A DNA stretch of 64,000 bases, from assembly GCA_013397695.1 (NCBI GenBank), contig VYZI01000002.1, positions 4,133,138 through 4,197,137 of the forward strand, read 5' to 3'. Below are positions 10,961-23,515 of the stretch, in pieces. The notes below the pieces were generated by a model, which had not been told where the DNA came from, made no database searches, and saw only the letters and a list, made by a program, of their open reading frames with translations. This stretch comes from Centropus unirufus. Taxonomy: Eukaryota > Chordata > Aves > Cuculiformes > Centropidae. Position numbers and translations under genes: made by a program. Numbering within the stretch: the first letter of the stretch is position 1; each line of letters begins with the position of its first letter.

Positions 10961-13651
10961 AAAAATAAAATGGGACATTACAGCAGAATAAAAATAAACT
11001 TGAAAAACTCAGGATACAAAGACTTTTTTGTACTGAGTGTTAATATGGAATCCCTCTACCACCTTCTAGCAATTTTTTAATACCTATCTGGACTAAATTT
11101 TTCTCATTAAGAGAAAGACTGCTATAGTACTGTCTTCTCTATCTCTTCATAAATTCAAATGTTCAACTCAAAATCAAGAAATTATTCCCCACTTTCCAAG
11201 CAAAATGGGTCACATTCTAATTAGGAAGCAGAAGCCTATTGCACAGGCAATAGAGTTGCTTCCCAATTTATCAAATCTATCCACAAGAAAACAACCTATG
11301 TAAAAGGATGACTCTGTCCTGTCTTGCTCCCTTCCTGTACAAAGGCTCACCTTACCTGGATGTATTGAAAAAGGGAGCACAGTAGATTAAGCAATCCCAT
11401 TCTCATTTCCTCTGCCAAGCAATTTCTTACCACTCTCTGTAGCTGTGGGCCCTATTGCAAATACCAGTAAGACATTAAAAACAACAATAAAATCAAATAA
11501 TCCAAACCTCCAAATAATCTTTTAGTTTGTATTCCAAGCAGATTTCTGTCTTCCACTCTACTGCCTTCAGAATAATACTGGAGCAGAGTACGTACTGGTG
11601 AGGTCGTCACTGTATTAGACTTAGCTAAACCAATCAATGTACTAAGTGAAGCATTACATGGTGACCTGGAGAGAACCTTCACATGCTCTGGAGGGAGAAG
11701 TGAGATGACCCAGCATCTTCAATTTTGGATGGCCTAAGCATGTTTTCAGTTCTCTTTTTCTAACTATCAAACTTTACATGGAAATCCAACAGCTTTGATA
11801 TAGTTTTGGGCTCTGACAACTTCTTGGCTCTGGGTGGCATGTCTAGAACAGGGAAAGGAGAGATCCCCCACTCATAAGACTAATAAAAGCATTTTCAGTT
11901 CCCTTTAATGAAGAGTCATATGTAAGTAGACACGCATGCATTCTTGCATATTGAAAAATTGGTTTCCACCCACTCTTTTTTTAATGTAAATTCTGTGGAA
12001 GCCTATGTCCAATTCAGAATAACCAAGATAGTGTCCTGACAAGGAGGGGGCACTGACTGAAAACTAGCAATGCTGGGGCTGGAATTTCCTCTGTCGAATT
12101 AGTGCCTCTCCACTGCAGCAGTTGGATTTCCTCAGATGCATGATCTTGCTGCTGAATTACAGAGGCATTTACTTGGCTATGTAATAACAAAACCCTCTGT
12201 ATTTTCCAAAAAGCGAAAACCAAACAGGGTGGGTACTGAAAAGGTGCTTGTATTAAAGCTGATGTCAGTAACTGCACTCGTATGATAGGTGCTCATTTCT
12301 GAGCTATGTGGGAAATGCACTTGTTTGAGAGAGCAAGAAATGCTGGCAGATGCAAATTGTCATAGTTATTACACAGTTATTATCTGTATATTTACATATT
12401 ACATTTGACAAACAGTCAATATGTGGGCATACACTGAAATGAACCTGTTCTACAAATGTATCACTTGCCATACATGCTGCAGAGGATTTCCATGGGAGTG
12501 GGCAATGAATGGATCTCTCATGAAAGAGGGATGATCCTTGCAGATACTGTCTCCATGTCATCAAAGATTGGCATTCATAGGACTTCCCAGATATTTTTTC
12601 CTCTCCAGTATCCAGAGGAATGGTCTTGGAACAGGGAAAGCCTGTAAGCCACTGCACTAACATAGAGAGGAAGGCAAGTCATACACTTCAATTCCAAGTC
12701 AGCTGAGATGATCAAATTGCCTGTATTTAGGTGGGTGCCCTTTCCTGATCTTTTTAACAACTAGAAGACAAGACTAAATCATAACTCTTCCAGCCGGAGG
12801 CTGGCACCTCTCCCTCCCAGCATTCTTCTGCCCCCCTAAGATCTGAACCTCCAACTCTTATCCCTGGAAAATACCCTGAGAACTGCAGAAACTAAGCCTT
12901 TTCTGTACTATTCAAGGGAGCCTGTCCTTCAAAACCAGAAGTGACTCGAGTTTAAGGCTTTATGCTCTCCTGCCTGCCCAAAAGGACCACTTTTCCCTCC
13001 AGCCCCACGCAGCTTGCCAGGTTCCACTTCAGCACGCTGCAGCCAGCCGTCTCCAGCCTTCAGCATGGGAATGGATCAGTGATGCTCGAAAGAGCTTGTA
13101 CAAGTTGTCTGTTGTGAAGCAGAAGCCCCGCACTGTGCCACCTGGCTTCCACACCCCTGCCGTTCTGACGTTACTTGCCCTTGTCACTTAGCCACAAGGG
13201 AAAGAACGAGGAAAAGAAATCTCTCTCCCCCATCCTCCGCAAACTGACCTACGATCCAGGTGCTGCCGACCCCTTTGGCTTTTTCTCTCCTTTGATTCCT
13301 TACCTCTCCTTTCATTTATTTCCTACCCCAGCCCGGAGAGCGATGCCTCCCAGAATTGACTCGGCGAGCGCGGCGGGTGCGGGGTCGCTGCCACGCGTCC
13401 CCCCGGGTGCGAGGCTGTCAGGCTCCGCACGGCGAGGCGCAGCTCGGACCCGCAGAGGCGCGGCGCTCGCCTCCCGCGGGCGTGCAGCTCCCACCTGCCG
13501 GGAGCAGGTGCCGGGAGGCAGCGCTGGGCGCTAGCGCCTGGGAACCTCCGGGAAGAGCCGATGGAGAACTGCAGACCCACTTCGCGACCTCCGCCGACAC
13601 CGGCACCCGTTTCCCCCCCAAAACTTCTCGCCGCCCCCGCGCATCACTCAC

Positions 13652-13800
13652 CGCCGGGGCGCGGAGCCGGGGGGCAGCGCCCGCCCCGCTGTTCCATGGG
13701 CGCCAGCGGGTGCCGGCGGCGGAGCCGGGGGGAAGCGTGCCCGGTGGCGCTGGGGTGCGGGAAGCCGAGCGCCCGCTGCCGTCCGCTCGTCCTGCCTAGC
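13652..13800 (-). other. HS3ST1: Inferred HS3ST1 non-coding exon 1
   Basis: The 3' edge is set by CGGCG followed by GTGAGT on the minus strand (intron begins at 13651), a close match to the vertebrate donor consensus. The 5' edge is unknown; about 13800 is chosen because the GC-box cluster lies just beyond it. An ATG at 13697-13695, with C at -3 and G at +4, stays open through the splice. Confidence 0.45.
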
Positions 13801-13828
13801 AGCGGCTCCGGCGGCGCCAGCTCGTTTG

Positions 13829-13918
13829 TACCGCCCCGCCCTCCCCGCGTCACGGCGGCGCCGCCCCTGCCCCGCCCGCCCGCGGGGCCGGGGGCAGCGG
13901 CGGGGCGGGGGCGCGGGG
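13829..13918. promoter_or_regulatory. GC-box cluster with G-quadruplex-type run
   Basis: CCGCCCCGCCC at about 13831, CCCCGCCCGCCCGC at about 13870 and GGCGGGGCGGGGG at about 13899 are Sp/KLF-type sites. On the plus strand the G runs 13884-13887, 13890-13894, 13902-13905, 13907-13911 and 13915-13918 are separated by loops of 2, 7, 1 and 3 bases, which meets the usual four-tract rule. The plus strand is the template strand for HS3ST1. A CRE half-site (TGACG on the minus strand) lies near 13848-13852. Confidence 0.6.
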
Positions 13919-13944
13919 TGCGCCCGGTGCGCAGGAGTAGCAGC

Positions 13945-13953
13945 TTGCACAAT
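13945..13953 (+). promoter_or_regulatory. C/EBP-type site TTGCACAAT
   Basis: TTGCACAAT differs by one base from the C/EBP palindrome TTGCGCAAT and is a well-known functional variant. A second, weaker half follows at once (CAATGTTGCA, 13954-13963). It lies on the far side of the GC-box cluster from the inferred exon 1, a typical proximal-promoter distance. Confidence 0.4.
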
Positions 13954-14153
13954 CAATGTTGCAGGCTTGGGGAGATGCGCCGCTGCCGCCAGAAAACAGG
14001 TCCCCCCCGCGCCCCACCGAGTGCCTCCTTCCTGGACCTGCCAAAATAACACCCGTGCGAGGTCGCCTGGATGAAAGGCTGGTGGCGCTTGTAGCCGTGC
14101 TTAATTCTTCGGCTTCTTGTTTATGTTTTCCGGACTTTGCGAGCGGGTTTTGA

Positions 14154-14170
14154 TTTTTTTTTTTTTTTTT
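14154..14170. repeat. Poly(T) tract, T17, at CpG island edge
   Basis: Seventeen T in a row mark the sharp return from the CpG island to AT-rich DNA. Such poly(dA:dT) tracts at promoter edges tend to exclude nucleosomes; that role here is inferred. Confidence 0.9.
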
Positions 14171-14454
14171 CTGAAATGCTTTTGGTTCAGCCAGAAGGAT
14201 TGAAAGCAGGATGGATGTCTAGAATGATGGAAATGCTGCTTCCTAAGGGCAGTGGGAGAAAGACTTTCAGGGGGTTTATTTTAAGTCATAGGGTTAATTT
14301 TTAAGTCAATTTTATTGAAATAGGTCTGCATTTGCCAACATCTTATCTAGGTTTTTTCCAAGACAAAATGCATTAAAATCATTAACATACTGCATCTTCA
14401 TCCATTATTTCAACAGTCAAACTCTTGAAATTTACTGGGAGTGAAAAGCAGACC

Positions 14455-14504
14455 CCAAAACCTAAAAAACCAACCAACAAACAAACCCAAACAAAAAACC
14501 CAAA
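14455..14504. repeat. A/C-rich low-complexity stretch
   Basis: A run built almost only of A and C, with CAAAC and CCAAC units, just upstream of the HS3ST1 promoter. It has no clear period. Confidence 0.8.
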
Positions 14505-15254
14505 GCAGGTTGGTGGGGGAACAAATTTCTCGGTTTTGTGTCAGTTTAGTTCCACCCTTGTCTGGAAGGAGGGGTTCATGCGTTCTGACACATCTTGGGG
14601 GGTTGTCTTAAAAAAGGTGGATTAGCACTGTGCAAGGTTTTAGCACCATTTGCCTAAAGAGGCAACTTGATCATAGATCAGCACTTCCCTTACTGGGGTT
14701 GGGCAGCAGCCAAGATCATCTCTGCAGCTAAGGGTCTCTTTAAGGCTTCATCAATGTTTTTATAAGTTTTCTGTTCCAAACTTCTTCCTTTTCCTGTAGT
14801 TTTATTTCTGTAGCTTTACTTGGAATGAGTAGTTTCTTGTTCATCTGCCTGCTTTGAGAACCAATATTCTCCAGTGGCGCGTGATTATATTGATTTAGGG
14901 TTTGATTAGATTTCCACTCACATTGGTGGAGCTGTTTGCACAAGGGCTGCTGGACTGAGTTCTCACTGTACATGTACACCACCCATTTTTTTTTCCATCC
15001 TTCAACTAGAAACTGTTTCTGTGGGTGCTGTGTGTGGACTGGGAGTCTGGCATGAGCTGGACCTAAGCATCTGCGAGTGGTCTTATTAAATAAGCAGTGG
15101 ATGAGGAAGGCTCAAATCTCTTTGGCAGTCTTTGACAGGATGCTGGTTAATATTTCTGCTGAAAGCACACTGAGAGGTTTGCAGGATACTATGACCATTG
15201 GCTGCAATTTCGTCATTGTTCATTTATTCCTTGAGTACATGTCTAGATAAAGGT

Positions 15255-15336
15255 CATCCAGTCCCCTCACTGCAGAGGGGTTGGACTAGATGTTCTTCAT
15301 GGTCCTTTCCAACCCAAACCATTGTATGATTCTGTG
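15255..15336 (+). mobile_element. CR1 3' tail fragment, plus orientation
   Basis: The block contains GGTTGGACTAGATG, then GGTCCTTTCCAACCCAAACC and ends ATTGTATGATTCTGTG. These are the hallmark 3' UTR and octamer-like terminus of avian CR1 LINEs. Only about 80 bases remain, the usual severe 5' truncation of CR1. Confidence 0.9.
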
Positions 15337-16520
15337 CCTCTGTGGGAAGGTCAGGTCACACTTGTTACCTACACCTGAAAAACAGCTTAGTGCTCTAATG
15401 CTATGCCAAAGTTCTCATGGTGTATATTATCTTAAACCTTTTCCCTTCAGCCTTGGCCTGCAGTGATATTATAATAAGAGCCACAGCTGCCAACTGTGGA
15501 ACTTTGTTTTCTAATCATGACTTCTGTTGAGGGATGAAGAACAAAGATGCTATGTTTATATAAGTATCACCAGCAATTTCAAATGGATTACAGGAAGTAG
15601 GTGTGTGTGTGGAGCTATTTTGTTTACAACTGTTTGTCTGCCTCCAGCCTTGAATAGGCATACATTTGTATGGCTAAATTAATTAGGAAAATAAATATGT
15701 ATAGAAAATCCAAGGAATGAAAAGTACTCAATTATGTTTGAAAAGCAGTGTCTCTGATTAGAATCTTGTCAAAATTTTTCAAGAAAAAAATGCAACCACT
15801 TAGGGAATAAATAGGTTGGTATAACTAAAAGCCTTATGTTTTTGCATATTTACTACTTAGGGTGTACTGTGTTTAAGTTTACTAAATCATTTGAGTGTCA
15901 TTTATTTAGCAGTAAATGTGCAAATACTTTACTTTTATTTTTTTTAGATAAAAGAGAACAATTAACAAGTGTATTTACTAAAATAATAAAAATAATACTG
16001 TCTTTTTACTTGTATTTTAATAGCTTCCTTTCCTGTCTGTTTTATCATAAACTTGAGAGCCTAACAGTGAAATGCTTTAATTTGAGATGATCCTTGCTGT
16101 TTAACCCTGCTACTTGTGTCATGACAATGGCTTTTTGTTTCATGGAAAACTGCTTAGAACTGAAAAGCTTAAATGTTGTTCAACTGCTACAGACCAATAC
16201 AACTCAGTCACAAGGGATCACTACTTCTTCCATGTGATATCTAGATCAGATACTGTAATACTCATTTGATGTTTAATATCCAGTCTTGATATAAAAGAAT
16301 TGAAAGATGAAAAATTCACCATTTCTTTAGATAGTTTGTTCAATCATGAACCATCATTGGTGTCAAAATAATAACAGAAAGTGTCCATGTACCTTTTAAT
16401 CTGAAAGTACTTAACTGTAGCTCCAAGCCATTGCTTTATATTATCACCTTCCCAGGTAGATTAAAGATAAGTTCTGCCCAAAAGCATACTTTCTTATTCT
16501 AATGAAGTTGCTGCTGAGTA

Positions 16521-16552
16521 TTCTTTTTTTTCTTTTTTTCTTTTTTTTTTTT
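16521..16552. repeat. T-rich pyrimidine tract
   Basis: Thirty-two bases of T interrupted by three C residues. No retrotransposon body was recognised next to it. Confidence 0.9.
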
Positions 16553-19500
16553 GATAAGCTAAACAAAGTGCTTTCTTGTAGCATCTCACTGAAAAGCATT
16601 TTCTCTAGGCTCCAGTAATTATGTCTAAGCTTTTTCTAGGAAGTTCAGATTTTATTATTTTTATTCACTTTTCACAAATTTTTATCAGTGAGTGCAATCC
16701 TGATGCTTACTATTCACCATGGATACATTTTCACAATATTTTGATAATGAATCCCAATTGCCAATAAGGTTCCGTGATCTATCAGTTATAAGCTAGTTCA
16801 GGTACATTTCATTGTCCTGTAGTCCTTTTTAAATTCAGATGTTCTGGGCTACTAAATCTGATGTCTAGTTCTGTTCTGCCTGCCTGCTTCTCTTTATCAA
16901 GCAAATTTGTAATTTCCTCAAAGGTGATTTGTTTGACGTGATGGTGGTGGTGTATCTTAAGCTGTGGGAAAATTGGTAAGAGTGACACTAACTGTACACG
17001 TGCTATTCCATTATTCAGTTAAATGAGTAATGACTGGTTTAGAAAAAGGAAATGAGAATTCTTAAAGCTAAAAAAATGAGAAAGGAAATTAAAACTATCA
17101 GTGCAATGTTCCCAGTATTCCTTTACACTTCCCTCATTAGTCAGACAAGGAGGATGCAAAAAATATGATACCTGGTTTTAATAAAATTCCAACAGAACCT
17201 GGATGACTGGTGTATGTCATACTCTCTGAAAAGAAGCATGTTCTGCCCATACAGTAAATGAAATGGGAGCATGCTCAGGGGAAACAATTCTACCTGAGAT
17301 GTCAACTAATTCAGAGCCAGGGGGTGATAATTTGGGGACAGGGACTATGTTGGAGACAAGAAGGCAGCAAAGGTGGGATGCCTGCACAGCAGGAGAGATG
17401 TTGACTCACTGGGAGCAATGTGGCTCCCAGGAGGGCTGCAGCGCAGCATGGGTGGTGCTGGAAATGGGCTTTGCTATTGGTTTGCTCTGGAGCAGGCTGA
17501 AGCTGTTTCCAGGACATCCTGGAGAGCACTAATTTCATGCTGCCATAAACATCAAGGAGAGAACTCCTTCTCACTGGGACTTAGAAACTGTCTTTCAAAC
17601 CCTGTGCCACCACTCCACTGTCTCTCACAGGAGGTGTTTTGGAAACGCAGAGTTGGAAAATAGCTGAAAAAAAAAGCATGACAGTTACTTAACTGAGAAA
17701 ATACTTAGAGCTTTCTTTCTATGGTCTACTTTGGCGCTGCCTACTCCACAAGAAAATTTACGTTTGCCAGGTTGAAGTAATACAGTCATGACTTAAGCAA
17801 TTCAGTCATAATGCATTTATGACTTTAACAATTCAGGTTCACAGATTTCTAGATTTATCACTAGGAAACACTCAAGGGAAACCAGGAAGGAAGCAGTGTT
17901 GTAATCCAGTCAGCTATGGGAATTCAGGGGCTGAGTTATAAAACACATCTATATGGGTATAGATTATGAGGTTATTTTAAATTCCAGAAAAAAAATAGGT
18001 ATGCTACTTCAAGTCTAAGATGTATAAAAGACAGGAATCATTTGGGTTTAGAATATTAAGATGTTAGAAATGCACCATGTTGTTGTGAAGAGCAAAGAGT
18101 GTGAAAACAGAAAGTACAGAAAATGCATGTGGCTGGGATTGGAAGTTACAAACTGGCCTTTGTTCAGGTGAAATGTATTTAAAGTTTTCCTCTTTCCTAC
18201 ATATTGTGTTTTTCCATTGTCCCCAAAGGCAAACACTTATGAGGTGTTCAGGTTGGATATGAAAGCATGGCCACCAGGCAATGTGGCTTTTGATAGAAAT
18301 AACAGGTCGGTATGAATCCAGAGAGCTGAGCCGTCTTTTCACTCTGTAAGCACTTTACTCCCACATTTGTGGAGTCCAGAAAAGAGCTGACCCTGAGCTG
18401 GAAGACAGCAGCTTGGTTGTCCATGGAAGAACGAACAGCTAAAATGGGAAAATAAACTGGGGGAATGAAACAGTAATTCCAAATGGGTAACAATTTTGAA
18501 CTAATACACAAAGCCCCAAACTGTAGACCTTTGGGAAGTTGAGTTTGCTTCAGTTATGTGTCCAGTGCTGCTGATAACAATCTGTACTGTCAAAGCTTCT
18601 CAGAAGCAGTGATGGTGTGTTTAGTAATGGCTATATTGAGGAGATGAAATACTATGGTCCAAACTGGGAGCCACATTTAGCATATATATTTTTCTATGGC
18701 CTAGAAATTTTAAATTAAATTTGCATCTTAGGTTAAACAATAAATCACAGGCAAAACAAACAAAATGTAGCAGATGGAAAGGGACTGTGTGAGGGGGACC
18801 AGGCTGGGGTAAGAACAATACTGAATGAGGTGCAAGGAAAACCTAAAAAGCCTAATCTCATAAAAATATTTGAGGGGAAGATTTATCTACAGAGAATAAG
18901 TGAAGGCTTGTTGAAGAGGGGAGCTAGGCGGAAATGAAGCATGCAAGTGGAAACCTTACAATGAAAAGAAAGAATGAATGACAATTAAATAATAAACTTG
19001 GACATATCTAGATAAATAAATAAAAGATTAATCTGAAGGTTCCTTACAGCCCTGCCTCAGAGTGTAGTTTAGATTTTTATTTAGAATGATCTCTGTGAAG
19101 CATGCAGTAATACCACAGCCTTCTAATATGTTTTTCTTTAGGCAAACAGTCTCATGTTGGTACTTTAAGCTCCAGGAATCAAGTATTGATGAGCACTCAG
19201 GTTTATGCTGCTGTAGGTAAGAGGTCTGTCAAAATCCCATAATTCAGCATAAACATTTCAGATTTTTTCTTTCCTTAACTGAAGTACTTTTTGTGATAAG
19301 AAACAGAGATTGTTACTTAGTGATGCAAGACTCGGGATGATGGCTTTTACCTGATCTGAAGAATGTTGGGTTTAACAATGGAAAAAAAGATTAGTAGTAA
19401 ATTGACAATGGATGAGATCCAATTTGCAGAAGATGTGTCGGACTCATTACCACTTTGCATACAATTAAGCTTTTTCCTTTGAGAATGTAGGGTACCTCTG

Positions 19501-22500
19501 TCAGGTAAGGAATTGTTCTGTAAAGAGAAGGAGATACGTGCAAAGTGATAATTGGTGCAGTGTAATCTTCCTGAACATCTGTATGGGTCACAAGAGCTCT
19601 AGGCAAGAGACACAGCTGACTCCAGAGTAGCTGCTCCTGCACAGGTTTCCCACCCTTCTGTTTTGTGACATCCTGAGGCTAGGGAATACTTGCAAGGACA
19701 GCACAGTTTGCAGCAGCTGAAAAGACAGGTCTGTTTTTCTTCATCCCCACCTTTCTGCTGCTGGACTCATTCATTGGGACGTTGAGTTTGCTAAAGCAGC
19801 AGAGAAATACCAATACCACTAGCAAAGAGAATTGTTTCCTGTTGGTTTTATGCAAGCTGCTTCACTCAAACTTTGCCCCAGCACAAGTGTGCTTGAAATG
19901 GGCAGAAGAAACATTAAGTGCAATTATATCCCTTGGAAACTGCTTGCTGCGCACATACCCTTTCACTCAGGGCTGGTGACAGCAATCCATGCATCTGAGC
20001 CCTGCTGCACAGTTTCAAATACAGAAAAAAACCTGAAGGTGGTGAAAAGAGGCAGGGTAAACTACTGATGGAGTTGCCTTCCCATTCAAGCATCATTATG
20101 CTTCCAGACTGGTAATTTCAGATATCTCTCAATGTCAAAGAGCCTCTTGTGTTATTTAGGTTTATTATACTTTCAGCCTGAGAGCTAGATGATTTTTTCC
20201 TACTCACAGCCATCTACAAATGTAAGGAAATAGCCAGAAGGTCTCCATAAGAAAAGTTAATTCTTTGCTCAGTCTTCTGACTACTCTAAATTAGGAAGGC
20301 CTATCCTCAGACTGTTTGAAGAGAGAGATATTCACACTCTTCAGAATGGAAGTTTCGATCTCAGTTTTTAGACGGCATCACTGTGGTTGAGATTACTGTT
20401 CTGCATTCATTTTGCCCCTTCTTTGTTTTCCTGTACCTGCCACCTGATAGAACATACTGTACTAGATTTCTTTGTGTGTATATATCATTATTGCTTTCTT
20501 TAGAAGCAAATCACTGTCATGCCAATTCTACATGATCTATGAGAACTCAATAGTAATACCCAAGAGCTGATCTGCATACCTGAACTGAAGTTTACTGGCT
20601 TTCTTGCTTTGGGTGAAGGGAAGGCTTCCTGTTGAATTCATACTCTGCAACTGAAGTAGAAACTTGCATGAGGTAATAAATACAGACGTATTTATTCTAG
20701 TACTGCAGTATATTGTTGAGGGCTAGACTTTACTGAGCCTTTCACATGTAATGTGGGCAGGGGATAGAGAATCAAAGTGTGTGACATACACAGCACCCTC
20801 CTAGACAGAGCCTGACTGTGTTGCAGTGAGAGGCATTTTGCCTTTAGTTGAATTGTCTGGGTTGTAAACTGGCTTTAAAGGGATTAAAAGTAGGTAAACC
20901 CATGGCCCACTTTCCTTTTACACCGTCAGCAGGAGATGAAACATACTGTGTGTTTGCAGAAGCAGTGGGGAGGGATGAGGCATTTCCAAGTCATCCTTCT
21001 CCTAGGCAGTGTAATGTGTTTACCTGCTCAGGGACAAGATTGGGGTCCACTGTAGGATCATCTGTCCCTTGATTTACAGGAAAAAATTCTTTTGACTGTG
21101 GAGAATGGCTTGTTTTAAATAGAACATAACATCACTAAATGGACTGGAAGACTAAGGTGTTTGCCACAACTACAGTAGGGTCTTGGCTACTTTAGATGAA
21201 GAGGCACACAGATGTTTTGTAGTCTTTATTAGACAATCTAAGATTGAATGTTTTCACCTACTATGAGATATCTAGCATAAATGTGATCCTTTAAGGACAC
21301 TGTTGCTTTTAAAAGATTTATTTTTTTTTTACCAATGGTGGCCTCTAACCCTTAAGGCTCAATTCTGCCACTTTGATTCAAAGCATTGCCTAAGTTTGCA
21401 AGTGATTCCATGGAAATCAATGGAGCTTGCAGAGAAAGATATGTTTAAAAGAGAAAAAGAAAGTGTGATCCAGGCTTTCATTAAACACCACTTGTATAAC
21501 GTGGGCTGGTCTGTGTTTGTCTTTGTTGCATGTAACTAGGTGCCACTAACATCATTAGGATTTCTAGGCACGGACCAGCTGGGTCATGAAACCTGAGTTC
21601 TGGATAGAGGGTGAAGTCCGAGGAAATTAGATGACCCATGTTGCAGACAGAATACTAGCCGAGTGTAAATTATTTATTGCTCCAAATTATCATTGTACGA
21701 GTAATAAAACAAAGCCATATTTGGAGGCTTCACAGTGATATATTTTTATGAGCTTAGAGCTGCTGTTTGTATAAATTCAATATAGAAGCTGTTTGGACTT
21801 GTTTCAAATTTCTTTAGCTACAGGGGAAGAACATTTATTCCTTATTTCACTTGTTAGAAAGAATGAAAAGTAAATCTTTTATCTGTTTACTAGACAATAC
21901 AACTTTAATGAAACTCATTACATTTCTGCATCTGGCTGTTTGAGTTGCAAAGAAATGGAATCAAGTTGCATAGACATTGATGGACAGGACTGGCACAAGA
22001 TTTCTATGGGCCTTTTAAGAAAATAGAGATGGAAACTCATTAGATAGATTCAGCTAAAATACTCCAGTCAGAGTATTTTAATTGAGAATTTCTTTTTTCT
22101 GGAAATTAATTTATTTGTGTAATACTGCATAGACTTTCCTGTTTTCTGGGCTTGTTTTTTCACCAGTTACTTGACATCCTGAGGGCTGGTTGCATTTTTT
22201 GGGGCCCTAGATTATCTGGGCTCCCTGGCTGAAATAGTGTCTGTTAAACAAGAATCCAGGAATCCAGCCATCAGAATTGTTAAATACTGAATTTTAGTTG
22301 CAAATTTAGTATAGTGTCATGTTGATTAAAAAGAATAAAAAATGGCATTTAGTGCAAGAATAACACACAACTTTCCTTGAAAACTCTTCTTCCCCTGCAG
22401 TTGTTGCCCGTGCTTCTCTGGTGGGGAAGAGGTCTCCATTTGATGTGCACTACAGAGAAAGAGATGTGTTTTAATTCAAGTATTTGAGTGGGGTTTTGAA

Positions 22501-23455
22501 TAAAAGGTTTCTGAAAATTAAAAATGGATTGGTTTGTACCTCTCCCTTTCTTCCTCCTAACTTCTCCCAAAGGAAGAGGGGGAAGATATATTTTAATAAT
22601 GATAAGATACGATTCTCAAATACCAGTGTACATGTAAATAGTATCCAGTTTGATCGAAGGTAGTGTTTCATAGTAACTAGCAGGTTTAACATTCAGCCTT
22701 TTTTTTAAGGCTCCTGGATCTCTGTGTGAACTCCTTTCAAAATCTTCCTCCGCCCACTGTTTCTCCATTACAGGTAAGATAGAAAGATAGCAGTGTCTCA
22801 ATTCATTTACTTCAGGAAAAGAAGTGACTGGTGGCACAAACATATCATAGGCTTGTCGTGCTAGTTACCAGCAATTAAAAGTATCATTGGCTGAGTAATA
22901 TAAACTTTCACATCTCTCAACACAATTGCAGGCCTGTGATTTGAAAAATTCTGTGCTAGAATAATTATTTCTGCTGCCTTTTTCTCCAGTTTTACTGTCC
23001 AAATTAAAACACTAATTTTGTCCTTATGTTGCAGCAGAGTCATAGTAAAGGAAAAATGCAAAATGAGGTAGATATACCCAAATGTGTCGAGTTGCTTCTT
23101 CTGTTACTATTACTTTTGAAGAAGAGGGGCTGAACTGTAAAGCCGTGGAATGAGCAGGGCGTAGCACAGACTAGAGTGCTGGAACGAAGGCAGAGCAAGA
23201 AGGGTGTGGGAATCACGGGTTCTGAGGGACCAGTTCTTTTAGATAACTCTGCCTTGAGTTATCAACATCTTACTGCTATTGAAAGTATGAGCCTCTACCT
23301 CCTTGTAATTCATCCTCCTAATCACAAAATGGGTTGGTGAAAGGGCCTATAAAATAGAGAATTGCAATTTTATTTTTTAATCACCGTTTTAGAAATAATT
23401 TATTTTTTAGGGCATCAGCATTAACATGAATTGCTATGTAGTTTGGAGGGTTGTT

Positions 23456-23515
23456 GAGGTTGAGAGGAATCTCAGGTCATTTAGTACAGCCTGCCCACAG
23501 TCACAGCATGGTCAA
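23456..23515 (-). mobile_element. Diverged CR1 3' fragment, minus orientation
   Basis: The segment GAGGTTGAGAGGAATCTCAG, continuing through TCATTTAGTACAGCCTGCCC and ending GCATGGTCA, lines up with the reverse complement of the CR1 3' region (GGTTGGAAGGGACCTC ... CATCTAGTCCAACC ... AGGGTCA). It is worn, and both edges are approximate. Confidence 0.6.

Larger units (their letters stand above)
5145..13651 (-). other. Inferred HS3ST1 intron 1 (8.5 kb)
   Basis: The interval lies between the acceptor at 5145 and the GTGAGT donor at 13651-13646. It is AT-rich and has no coding exon I can support; open frames reach at most about 119 codons, on both strands, without recognisable domains. It holds an old CR1-like fragment near 10.87 kb and a T15 tract at 7470. 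The part beyond about 12.78 kb rises in GC towards the promoter. Alternative 5' exons inside it cannot be excluded. Confidence 0.6.
13330..14080. promoter_or_regulatory. CpG island, inferred HS3ST1 promoter and first exon
   Basis: The composition switches sharply here to very high GC with many CpG dinucleotides, the only such block in the window. GC boxes of the CCGCCC/GGGCGG type cluster between 13829 and 13916, and no TATA box stands out. A minus-strand GTGAGT donor lies inside. Its place 8.5 kb upstream of the HS3ST1 acceptor fits that gene's promoter. The several 60-160 codon frames inside it on both strands follow from the scarcity of stop codons in GC-rich DNA and are not called as genes. 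Confidence 0.85.
14171..23455. other. Gene-free upstream DNA, first block
   Basis: No supportable gene is seen. The block contains an A/C-rich simple stretch (14455-14504), one short CR1 tail (15255-15336) and a pyrimidine tract (16521-16552). A moderately GC-richer patch at 17260-17660 has overlapping frames on both strands but no recognisable domain. Confidence 0.55.

Noticed and set aside
12304..12663. 119-codon minus frame in the inferred intron
   Set aside because: No recognisable domain, strongly overlapped by frames on the other strand, and no good splice context noticed.
13175..14153. Many overlapping open frames of 60-162 codons on both strands
   Set aside because: They lie in the CpG island, where stops are rare. 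Products are Pro/Arg/Ala/Gly-rich with no domain, and both strands are equally open.
17409..17430. GC-rich hairpin CTGGGAGC...GCTCCCAG
   Set aside because: An 8-bp stem with a 6-base loop is expected by chance and has no terminator or microRNA context.
23319..23353. Possible extra CR1 terminus (ATCACAAAATGGGTTGG)
   Set aside because: The resemblance to the CR1 minus-strand end is short and not followed by CR1 sequence.
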